Source: Loripinus fragilis
Lineage: Eukaryota; Mollusca; Bivalvia; Lucinida; Lucinidae
Assembly (NCBI GenBank): GCA_964019695.1
Contig: OZ026515.1
Location: forward strand, 126,912,375 to 126,976,374
Direction of reading: 5' to 3'
Length of the DNA: 64,000 nucleotides
Part shown: positions 23,101 through 30,344 of the stretch, piece after piece
How positions within the stretch are numbered: position 1 is the stretch's first letter
How the letters are laid out: each line of letters starts with the position of its first letter
Position numbers and translations under genes: made by a program
The notes under the pieces: model-generated
What the model was told of the DNA's origin: nothing
The model's input: only the letters and a program-made list of their open reading frames with translations
Database searches by the model: none

Positions 23101-24535
23101 TTAGCTATGCAAGGCTTAGTAGGCACACCGAAAGACAAAAAGTACAGTTCAATGTCTTCAAAACTAGAACTAAAAGGATTGGTTAAGCCTGAAACTGCCT
23201 CTAGTACTCATTCTACTTTGCATCTGAGCAGATTGAATATTTCATTTCAGTGCATTGAAGAGTTGTTTCAATATGCTCTGATGTGATGAGTAATACACCA
23301 TTCCATCTGTAGTACGAAGCGTAGTTCTAGTTGCTGAATAATACCTCTTTATTGTTTGCCTGATAGTTATGTCAAAAGCTTTTCTCAAGCATAGAACCAA
23401 TGGTTGTGACACACTAAACCCATTTTGTTCGAGAAGTTCTTTGCATCTGCAATGTGTATCAAATTTATGAGTGTAATCAGTTACACAGGTATATATTGTG
23501 CGTAGTTGTTGTGATCGTTTGCAATGAACATAAGGAACAAGGCATACAGATAGTGATGATATGCAATTCCAAGTTGTTTTCTTTTTAGCCCTAATCAGTG
23601 TCAACACCATCTGAATCATACCCATATACCTTGCCCAGTACTGAGCTGTTTCACAGTGACTGTCTTTCAGAACTTCCGATTTGAATGCATGGTATCTATA
23701 CTGTTTATGTAAGTAAACAGCTAAGGTTGATATATCACATTATATTATTAGTTTAAGTCACCATAAATTAATAAGGAACTTCAATTTATTTCAGCCTTAT
23801 AAATTTTCTAAATTCTCTGACAGACTTTATACATGTATAGTCAACAACTTCTATACAGACCACTCAGAATAACTTATGTATCATTTGGTAACATACATAA
23901 CAGTTAAAGCTCAAGGCATTTATTAAATGAATACTTAAAATAGGTAAACCTTGTTAAAAGAAGTACATAAACCTGTGCAAGCAAAGAAATAAGTATAAAC
24001 AGGGCTTGTTAGAGACATTAACATAAATGTTTAAAGCTATTTTGAAGGTAACATACATAACATGGACCTGAAAAACAGTGTAAGCTACCATGATAAAGAA
24101 CTGTAAATCATTTAAGTAGCAGCCTTATAGATTTACTATATTCTGTGACAGATGTAATACACGTATAGTCAATAAATACCATACTGATACTCGGAAATAA
24201 CGCAGGAAACACTAAGTAACGTATACAAGGGGAATTACTCAAGACATTTATAAAATTAATACTAAAATATGTAACTGTGTTATAAGAAGTTCATAAACCT
24301 GTGTCAGCATGCAAATATGTACGAACATGTCATGGTTGAGACATTATCAGGGATGTTTAATGCTATTTTGGTGGGTAACGTATATAACGTGCTGTTACAC
24401 GTTAACGCTGCCACTCTCAGAGGGCTAACATATTTTATTTTGTGTCTTATATAATGTAGTTTCAGAAAATCATAGTGTACAAAATTCCCCCTGGGGGGGG
24501 GAGGGGGGTCTATAGCCAGCTCAAGGCCTAGTAGT
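20175..24535. mobile_element. Composite element with long inverted and direct terminal blocks
   Basis: Block B at 20717-21400 (GGCTATAGACCCCACTTCTC, then AGGGGGAATTTCGTACACTA, then TGTTAGCCCTCTGAGAGTGG) is matched in inverted orientation by 24535-23700 over roughly 700 bp. Both arms contain an internal ~360-bp sub-repeat ending ATAAGGCTG. A second block, A, occurs twice in direct orientation (20245-20705 and 21525-21975; CAACATGTTAGCCCTCTGAC, AAGGTAAGATTTCCAAATTGG). The interior holds a decayed minus-strand ORF. The GGGGGAATTTTGTA start with C/G runs marks each terminus. Long, sub-repeated TIRs resemble foldback-type elements, but the superfamily is not identified. Confidence 0.75.
22400..23640 (-). 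pseudogene. Decayed ORF of a mobile-element-borne protein family
   Basis: Reading the minus strand in shifting frames gives ordered pieces of one protein family that I remember as an uncharacterised, multicopy family in molluscs, cnidarians and fish. The pieces are: YMGMIQMVLTLIRAKKK (start of the 23242-23625 frame); NGFSVS near 23420; ELYFLSFGVPTKPCIAKDLI at ~23090-23150; LLGPVPWSLTTPD at ~22800-22840; DTYIQ then SIKSYKRSRR at ~22540-22590; and QLLNVNS at ~22490. At least four frame changes and several stops separate them, so it cannot be expressed. It lies between the inverted terminal blocks of the 20.2-24.5 kb element, which suggests the family is transposon-encoded. A second, C-terminal fragment of the same family lies at 44.2-44.8 kb. 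The match is from memory of motif order and no search was done. Confidence 0.65.
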
Positions 24536-24658
24536 GCTGACCGATTATTCCTGGCTAATTCTCAGAGCCACCGATAAACATCAATGTCTTAAGGATGTCA
24601 TCACTATATCCTTTATGCCGAATCTTATAAAATATGAAAAATAATAGAAGAAACACCG

Positions 24659-24731
24659 ACCTTGTACATCAACATGTGATGATTTCCTCGCTTCGGCAAT
24701 CGCTATATCCGGTGTACGATGCTATACGGTG
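24659..24731. repeat. 73-bp repeat, inverted relative to 7544-7616
   Basis: The reverse complement of the 7.5-kb copy with about 4 differences. It directly adjoins the left side of the family E MITE that follows. Confidence 0.7.
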
Positions 24732-24962
24732 TGCATGTGATTTCCAACAATGTGGTATTTTGACATGTGTAGACTCGGACAAGCCTCTGCAGCCTCCTTT
24801 TAAGCTTAGAAACTCAAAATGTGTTCAGTCAGCAGCTTAACAATCATAGATTACTCAAGCGACTAGCAAAGGCTCTGATCAGACTGCGCGTATGCGCAGG
24901 CTGATCTGAGGCTTTGCCGGTTGCACATACCACATTGTTGGAAATCTCATGCACTGGATCAT
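24732..24962. mobile_element. MITE family E
   Basis: Left terminus GCATGTGATTTCCAACAATG, interior CAAGCCTCTGCAGCCTCC, palindrome GACTGCGCGTATGCGCAGGC and right terminus CCACATTGTTGGAAATCTCA..CTGGATCA. This is among the best-preserved copies. Confidence 0.8.
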
Positions 24963-25189
24963 ATATTGACAATTTTCTAATGGGAACCGATAGAACCAAG
25001 CCCGTCAGAGGTTCATCTAGGGTGGATCGCAATCTATCTGGCATTCTTGACATAGCAGCAAAAAATACGGACTGGCCGGCATACCATGTATGCGTTGATG
25101 GGTGCTGGGGCATTTTGATGTTCTGGTGTGACGCCACCTCTAGTAGCACACTTATGGAACATTTATGCATTGCCAAGAATGATATACGA
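24963..25189. other. Unidentified segment between two MITE copies
   Basis: A 227-bp stretch that is open on both strands (parts of 24914-25285 plus and 24844-25392 minus). The plus frame has DRTKPVRGSSRVDRNLSGIL and the minus frame LRSTLDEPLTGLVLSVPIRK. I recognise neither, and the flanking codons come from MITE sequence. It may be a captured fragment. Confidence 0.3.
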
Positions 25190-25411
25190 ACCGCGACATG
25201 TGATTTCCAACAATGTGGTATTTTGATAAGTGTAGACTCAGAGAAGCCTGCGCAGCCTCCTTGTAAACTTAGAAATTCCAAATGATGTTCAATCAGTAGC
25301 TTAACAGTCATAGAATATTCAAGCGACTTGCAAAGGCTCTGGTCAGACTGCGCGTATGCGCAGGCTGGTCTGAGCCTTTGCTGGTCGCACATACCACATG
25401 TCGCGGCTCAT
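25190..25411. mobile_element. MITE family E
   Basis: CCGCGACATGTGATTTCCAAC at the left and GCACATACCACATGTCGCGGCTCATA at the right. The right terminus has lost the TTGTTGGAAATCT portion. It lies immediately upstream of the LINE remnant. Confidence 0.8.
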
Positions 25412-25625
25412 ATGGACTTAAGGTCTTCGAACTTACTGCAAAGGACGTACACCAGCTTGAGAAGTTCCAAAGATCCACTCTTCGGCTAATACAGAATTTT
25501 CCCAATCAACACAGCTATATGCGCAGTGAATGGACTTCCGGGTATCAGACCGATGCAGCAGGAACTTGACCGTAGAAAGCTCACCTTACTGGCTAATGTC
25601 TTGAGCAACAGAGATTCAATTGAAT

Positions 25626-25772
25626 AATAATCGAATGAGTATTCTATGATTGCCAAGCTACTGACTGAACACCATTTGGTGTTTCTAAGCTTAACAGGAG
25701 GCTGCACAGGCCCGTCTGGGACTACACTTGTGAAAATGTCAAATGATTGAAAATCTCGTGCCGCGGCTCAAT
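25626..25772. mobile_element. Right half of a family E MITE inside the LINE
   Basis: Inverted family E interior (TATGATTGCCAAGCTACTGA, CACCATTTGGTGTTTCTAAG, AGGAGGCTGCACAGGCC) is followed by the terminus AAAATCTCGTGCCGCGGCTCA (to ~25771). It separates the DRRKLT and RQLAVK blocks of the LINE. Confidence 0.65.
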
Positions 25773-25850
25773 TATCAAATAGCACAAAGACAACTGGCAG
25801 TGAAATCCTTTGACAGCAAAAGCTGGTTCTCATCGTGTAATAGACTATTG

Positions 25851-26050
25851 TTTGTTTGTTTGATTTGATTCTTTACGTCCCATCAACAATCTTTCGGTTA
25901 AACTGAGACGGGTCTTCCTGGGTTGAACCAGTACTAAGCTAGGATAAATGTATCTTGCTCAAGGACCACAACGCAGTGACGCCGGCGAGGCTCGAACCGC
26001 GGCCCCTCGGTCTCGAGTCAAGCGCTTTACCACTGAGCCACTGCACTCCC
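25851..26050 (-). mobile_element. tRNA-headed SINE, copy 2, inserted in the LINE
   Basis: Same element as at 7.2 kb: minus-strand head ending GAGTGCAGTGGCTCAGTGGT, B box GGTTCGAGCC, tail of CAAA repeats. AATAGACTATTG (25839-25850) and AATAGACTGTTG (26051-26062) form a 12-bp target-site duplication, and the LINE reading frame SCNRLL / NRLLYKYG resumes across it. Confidence 0.92.
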
Positions 26051-26321
26051 AATAGACTGTTGTATAAGTATGGGTTACCTAACCCTTACAACGCAGATAA
26101 AACATTTGAAAGCATGGAGAAATGGAAATCACTGATAAAGAGACACATTGTGGGTATGTTAGAACCCAGTGGCTGCATGAACCAAAGCCTTCCCTGAAAT
26201 ACCTAAATATTCAATCTCTTCATGTGGGAGAAATCCACCAGTCATTGAGAACCCTCCCAAATGATGTCAGAACCGTAAAGTGAGCCTACCCGAAACTACG
26301 TCTGCTAACGGGAACGCACAT

Positions 26322-26488
26322 AGACTGGCTCCAGTCCTAAAAACAATTTTCATCAATGTGTCAAATCATATACTTGTATCCAGTCTAACTCTGATGGCTC
26401 TTAAAGCAGAGCCATCAGAGTTAGACTGGCTACAAGTATATGATATGACACATTGATGAAAAATTGTTTTAAGGACTGGAGCCAGTCT
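26322..26488. mobile_element. 167-bp foldback element inserted in the LINE
   Basis: Two ~80-bp arms (AGACTGGCTCCAGTCCTAAA.. and its inverse ending ..GGACTGGAGCCAGTCT) surround a ~6-bp loop near 26402-26407; few mismatches are visible. GAACGCACAT (26312-26321) and GAACGTACAT (26490-26499) look like a 10-bp target-site duplication. Removing the palindrome and one repeat rejoins the LINE codons LTGT..YILQ. Confidence 0.88.
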
Positions 26489-26995
26489 AGAACGTACATT
26501 CTACAGGAGAATAGAGTCAGATTTAATCAGTATACAGTAGATGATACATGGACCCTATGCAGGGCCAATGCTGAGACTCGAGTGTATTCCCTTGTAGAGT
26601 GCAGTAGGTTAAGCAATTTAAGGCAGGGGTTCATACAGGCAATGCGAAACATTCTAATGACAAGTAATACTAAGTCGCGTATAGATGAAGTCTTAACAAA
26701 TCCAGAAAAAGCTACCCAGCTGATCTTAGACAGTTCTGTCTTGGATGCAAAAAATGGTGATTTATTCATTGATACAGAAATGACAGATTGTATATTGAAG
26801 ATATCTAGGAACATGTGTTACAACCTGCATAAATGTTCTCTTCAACTGAAATAGGCAACAAATCAGATTGGTCTATGAAGATACTTATATAGTACTTATT
26901 TTTACTAGGGAGTGTACATATTTTATAGAACCTTATACAAGCAATTGAATGCTGTATTGACTGGAAACCGAATCACAACAAGAACAACAACAATG

Positions 26996-27537
26996 GCGTC
27001 GAACTGGCACATATTAACTTAACAGTAAATTGCTGTTCAAAATCCTTTACGTACTGATTTCATAATGAAAAATCTAGATATGGCTTCTGTTAAATAGTTT
27101 TCAAGAGTAGAGAAGGCTTTTACAAGTAATAAATATGTTGTAGCGTGACAGATAATTGTTACGTTATTGATAACATAAATTCGCCTGGAAGTCTTTGACG
27201 CGGTACGAAATAGCAAGCTGTCATCCATGCCGCTATATCAGTATCCTGCTTGTTTGTAAACTATTTATTGGAAATATAACGGATTTACGTTCAGGGATCT
27301 CTACTCGTGTTGCTTACTATCTGTAATAACTCCAACCAAACAACATGAACATTGAAGGAAACATTAAAACTGTAAACTTTACTGTGTATTATTACTTTCA
27401 TCCTCCGATACAATGAGTTAAAAGCTAGTTTATATTGTTTATGTTTGCATGCTGGGCAATTATTCATGTTTTTGCTGTCGTTTGCTGACTTTTTCAACAA
27501 CAAAAAAAAAACCCAGGAACATTATAAGAGTGTCAAA
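26996..27537. other. Unannotated spacer
   Basis: Nothing recognised. Confidence 0.4.
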
Positions 27538-27845
27538 TAGTTGATCTGGATCCAAACTATTTGCAAATGTTTTCAGCAAATAACAAATTAAAGTCACTGC
27601 TAATCAGGAACGAGTTAAAGGAGCTTAATTTGAGCCTCTTAACCAATTTAAGCCTGATGGAATTTCCCACTATTATCAAATGGACCAGTCCATTTTCGTT
27701 TTAAGGGTAGTTGGGTGGTACTTTTCATTTTTATTAAAATCTTAATAAAACATTCTGTTAGCAAACAGTAGAGATCATGATCAGACGCCGCGTTCTGCGG
27801 CGTCTGAGCTGGGTCTCCCCTATTTGCCTATGCCTCACAAAAATA
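27538..27845. mobile_element. MITE family D with a fragment of a second copy
   Basis: The copy runs from TTAACCAATTTAAGCCTGAT (27638) to the GATCAGACGCCGC..GCGGCGTCTGA hairpin (27778-27807) and GGGTCTCC. Upstream, 27538-27600 (GATCTGGATCCAAACTATTT) is a fragment of a related copy. The right TIR is not clear. Confidence 0.65.
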
Positions 27846-27956
27846 CATGCTCAGTTGAGTTGCTTATGCAAAGAGTTTCATAACCTCAAGGCAAGAAAAA
27901 CAATTATGTGATTGTACGAGGGTAACGCTCGGAGACGTTTGCGCCAAGATGTTTTA

Positions 27957-28311
27957 CAGTAAAAACTGAAAAATTCGAACTCCGACTTTTCGAAATACTC
28001 TCTAATTCGAAATAAGTTCGGGACACATTGGATTCATATTTATGGACTATTTCAATACCTGCCAATATTTACAAACATATGTTCGGTGCGTAAAAGAAAC
28101 GTCTCTCTGAGACGTTTCTTTGCGCACCAAAAGCATTATGTCACTGAGACGTTTCTTTACGCACCCAAAACATGTGTTTGATAGGAAAACGATGATAATA
28201 ATCATTGTGCGGAGTTGTCTATTTTTTATCTACCCTCCTATAATTCGAACTTTCGATACTTCGAAACAAAACCTCTTTTCCCAAGGACTTCGGAATTACG
28301 AGATTCAACTG
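27957..28311. mobile_element. pogo/Tigger-like MITE
   Basis: Termini are TA-CAGTAAAAACTG.. (27955-) and ..CAACTG-TA (to 28313), that is CAGT/ACTG ends flanked by TA dinucleotides as in Tc1/mariner-pogo elements. Subterminal arms share AATTCGAACTCCGACTTTTC / TTCGAACTTTCGATACTTCG character. A hairpin cluster (28085-28171) is nested in the middle. It ends ~75 bp before the GPCR start codon. Confidence 0.65.
28085..28171. repeat. Nested hairpin cluster
   Basis: A 44-bp palindrome GGTGCGTAAAAGAAACGTCT..AGACGTTTCTTTGCGCACC (28085-28128) is followed by a third arm GAGACGTTTCTTTACGCACCC (28146-28166). It is related in design to the 29054 hairpin. Confidence 0.75.
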
Positions 28312-28385
28312 TACATACTGGATTAGTATTCGCGGACGTATGCTGCTAGCATAGTGCATAATTGCTGTTTGCATTTTGACATATA

Positions 28386-28767
28386 ATGTTAACTGAAATA
28401 ACGTGTATCAACATGAATGTGAGTGAAAGTGCAAAGACTCTTACAGAAAACGGTGGCACCTCCTTTATTCTTGCATCAAACGAATCAAAGACTGAAAATA
28501 TAAACTCGACAGCGGACGTACACCCTTATATCCCCGTCTATCTATATGTTCTGGTTTCATTATTCAATGTATTCATATTTGTATTTGGATTGATAGGCAA
28601 TGTATTGGTGGTCCTGGTGATTGTTAAGGTACGGAACATGAGGACTTCCACCAATTTGTTCCTGTTAAGTCTTAGCGTTGCGGACATGATGGTATTGCTG
28701 TTCTGCCAACCGGCTGCTTTAATGGAATTTTTTGCCAAAGACAGGTGGATGATTGGGACCGCTATGT
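28386..28767 (+). CDS. Rhodopsin-family GPCR, first coding exon
   Basis: Plasma-membrane class A receptor fragment of 127 complete codons. An extracellular N-terminus (1-50) has three N-glycosylation sequons (N11, N32, N40). TM1 (51-80) carries the conserved GN (71-72). The first intracellular loop is KVRNMRTSTN. TM2 (90-113) carries LSVAD, with the sodium-pocket Asp at 100, and ends LLFCQP. The first extracellular loop has the conserved Trp (121), and the exon stops inside the codon of the TM3 disulphide Cys (128). The ending AT GT|GTAAGT at 28767/28768 is a canonical phase-1 donor; reading on gives Lys then a stop. The ATG at 28386 is the first in frame; Met10 (28413) is an alternative start. 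The pattern suggests a neuropeptide-type receptor, but the subfamily is not assigned. No later exon is recognised in the window, so the gene is either long-introned or truncated. Confidence 0.88.
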
Positions 28768-28773
28768 GTAAGT
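28768..28773 (+). other. Splice donor of the GPCR exon
   Basis: GTAAGT directly after the first base of the Cys128 codon. The same ATGTGTAAGTA string recurs in the duplicated copy at 29216-29226 and is destroyed (ATGCGAAAGCA) in the third copy at 29761. Confidence 0.8.
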
Positions 28774-28799
28774 AAAACATCACATGACCATCACATGAT

Positions 28800-28925
28800 T
28801 ATATTAAGAAAGAGGGCAAAGATCAGGAATCGATACAATCAAGCACCACACCTGACCCAGGATACCAATGAAAAAGTGACAACGTCACAATTAGACATCA
28901 CAAACGAGAGCCAAGAGGCGAGCCT
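28800..28925 (-). repeat. Dispersed repeat family B fragment in the intron
   Basis: GGGCAAAGATCAGGAATCGA, CAATCAAGCACCACACCTGA, CCCAGGATACCAATGAAAAA and AGACATCACAAACGAGAGCC match the reverse complement of 63230-63360 and 54675-54815. It interrupts the first copy of the duplicated exon/intron block. Confidence 0.8.
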
Positions 28926-29053
28926 TTTCTGAGAAAGATTACATGTTTTTGTCGTCTGCTAATTTGTTTTACAAAATCAACGTAATACTATTCCATGCCT
29001 CCAGATAAGAGTGCGTATTGGCAAGTTATTTTCTTCATTTTTCATCTAAAACA

Positions 29054-29116
29054 TATGTTGTGGGTGCTCAAAAGAACCGTCTCAATGAGACGGTTCTTTT
29101 GAGCACCCACAACATA
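29054..29116. repeat. Perfect 63-bp palindrome
   Basis: Two 30-bp arms (TATGTTGTGGGTGCTCAAAA.. and inverse) match exactly around a 3-nt AAT loop. The arm is the hairpin core of the 16.0-17.5 kb array. Such exactness implies recent insertion or ongoing homogenisation. Confidence 0.93.
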
Positions 29117-29184
29117 GATGTTTAAATTGATGGGTAAGAAAATAATTTAACTTTTACGCAAATAAAATTACATCATCTGGGCCT

Positions 29185-29258
29185 ATGCTATTCGAAAAAA
29201 TATAACAGTAACCGCTATGTGTAAGTAGAACATCACATGAACATCATATGATCATAAT
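29185..29258 (+). pseudogene. Second copy of GPCR exon end plus donor
   Basis: CCGCTATGTGTAAGTAGAAC (29212) then ATCACATGAACATCATATGA reproduces the end of the GPCR exon and its intron start (28760-28800) with few changes, including an intact GTAAGT. Upstream coding sequence (FFAKDRWMIG) is not present, being replaced by ATTCGAAAAAATATAACAGT. The duplicate continues after the MITE insertion at 29498 (CTTTTTCTGAGAAAGATTAC), matching 28921. Confidence 0.75.
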
Positions 29259-29497
29259 TGAGCCGTAGCATGTGATTTCCAACAATGTGGCAGTTTGACA
29301 TGTGTAGACTTAGACGAGCCTGTGTAGCCTCCTTTAAGTTTAGAAACTCCAAATGATGTTCAAGCAGTAGCTTAACGGTTAAAGAATATTCAAGCGACTG
29401 GCAAAGGCTCTGATCAGACTGCGCGTATGCGCAGGATGGTCTGAGACTTTGCTGGTCGCACATGCCGCATTGTTGGAAATTTCATGCCATGGCTCAC
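29259..29497. mobile_element. MITE family E, full copy
   Basis: GAGCCGTAGCATGTGATTTC..CAACAATGTGG at the left and CCGCATTGTTGGAAATTTCATG..CATGGCTCA at the right give ~30-bp TIRs. The interior has the CTGCGCGTATGCGCAGG palindrome. It sits at the point where the first block copy carries family B. Confidence 0.85.
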
Positions 29498-29614
29498 ATA
29501 CCTTTTTCTGAGAAAGATTACATGTTTTTTGTCGTCTGCTGATTTGTTTTATAAAAGGTAACAAACGTAATACTATTCGAAAAACAGATATTACAGTAAA
29601 ACAATCAGAGTGTC

Positions 29615-29678
29615 AAACAGTTTGGATCCAGATCAGGCCCGACAAAACGTCGGGCCTGACCTTGGTCCAAACTGTTTG
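29615..29678. repeat. 64-bp hairpin, family D type
   Basis: AAACAGTTTGGATCCAGATC..AGGCCCGAC and the inverse GTCGGGCCTGACCTTGGTCCAAACTGTTT around AAAAC. One arm has small mismatches. Confidence 0.8.
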
Positions 29679-29699
29679 TAAAGGTTACCAACAGAGGTC

Positions 29700-29885
29700 A
29701 CGAGTTGGCAAAGAGTTTATGGAATATTATGCCAAAGACAAGTGGATGATCGGAACCGGTATGCGAAAGCAGAGTATCCCATGATGATCCTATCTCGAGC
29801 TTTTCGTTGGCTCTTTACAAACTAGACCAGTTTGCATGTTTATGTCGTCTGTTGCTTATTTTTCAAAATCAACGCATTCGAAGAA
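29700..29885 (+). pseudogene. Third, decayed copy of GPCR exon end and intron start
   Basis: 29713-29785 translates FMEYYAKDKWMIGTGMRKQ then reaches a stop, against LMEFFAKDRWMIGTAMCK in the exon. The Cys codon has become Arg and the donor GTAAGT reads GAAAGC. 29800-29880 (TTTTCGTTGGCTCTTTAC, TTTATGTCGTCTGTTGCTTA, AAAATCAACG) then parallels intron sequence at 28921-28985 and 29503-29575, here without an intervening insertion. The segment is non-functional. It shows that the exon's last ~60 bp and the adjoining intron were duplicated together. Confidence 0.75.
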
Positions 29886-29985
29886 GTCTTTCAGTTAAAC
29901 CACCAGGGTGTCCAGATCAGGACAAGCGTTTTGACCTATCTGATCTGGGACCAAACTGTTTGCAAAGGTTATCAGCAGACGATAT
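29886..29985. repeat. Family D-type hairpin fragment
   Basis: GTGTCCAGATCAGGACAAGC and TATCTGATCTGGGACCAAACTGTTTGCAAAGGTTATCAGCAGACG follow the D layout. The palindrome is degraded. Confidence 0.5.
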
Positions 29986-30283
29986 TAGTAAGCTAAATTG
30001 AGGGTACTGAGACTAGCAGTGATCCTCGTCAGTTGCGCCCCCTTTCAAAATGGGGGACGTCTTTTAAAAGAAAGAAGGGTTTTCTAGCGACAAAGCGGGC
30101 CTTTTCACTAAATGAGAGGTTCATTTAAGATTGTTGAAGAAAAGACTTGAGACGCTACATACATATTTAGCAAAGACAATGCTCTACTGTCCTGCCAGCC
30201 AAGAGTGACGGTGACGCCATGTTTTGTTTACAAGTGTTAAGTAAAACATTAACGTGAACACTCCACTTGAGCTAACGCGAATC

Positions 30284-30344
30284 GATAGATCAATTGTGTA
30301 TTAATCCTATCCTGCGGATAGGATTAATACACAAGTGATCTATC
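30284..30344. repeat. 61-bp near-perfect palindrome
   Basis: GATAGATCAATTGTGTATTA..ATCCTATCC and its inverse around a GC-containing centre (30312-30316). One A/G mismatch is visible. No flanking duplication resolved. Confidence 0.8.

Larger units (their letters stand above)
25412..26995 (+). pseudogene. LINE (non-LTR retrotransposon) C-terminal region, nested insertions
   Basis: Ordered peptide blocks of a LINE protein downstream of its RT domain are visible: ELTAKDVHQLEKFQRSTLRL (25427-25490), then DRRKLTLLANVLSNRDSIE in another frame (25560-25625), then RQLAVKSFDSKSWFSSCNRL (25795-25850), then LYKYGLPNPYNADKTFE (26060-26110) and KWKSLIKRHIVGMLE, then in 26489-26854 TYILQENRVRFNQYTVDD, CRANAETRVYSLVECSRLSN and LRQGFIQAMRN. 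The Cys/His-spaced CRANAET..VECS segment is typical of the C-terminus of CR1/Jockey-type LINEs. Stops and shifts disable it. The 3' end has a short ACAACAAGAACAACAACAA tail near 26975-26995. It is interrupted by half a MITE, a SINE and a foldback. The RT catalytic domain is absent. Confidence 0.8.

Noticed and set aside
23242..23625. Intact single-exon host gene on the minus strand
   Set aside because: The frame is one piece of a frameshifted mobile-element ORF that continues in other frames down to 22.4 kb.
24844..25392. 182-codon minus-strand open frame, the longest in the window
   Set aside because: Most of it is two family E MITE copies, and the same MITE text gives similar short frames at 29233-29463 and 25308-25505; only the unidentified middle part is kept as an open question.
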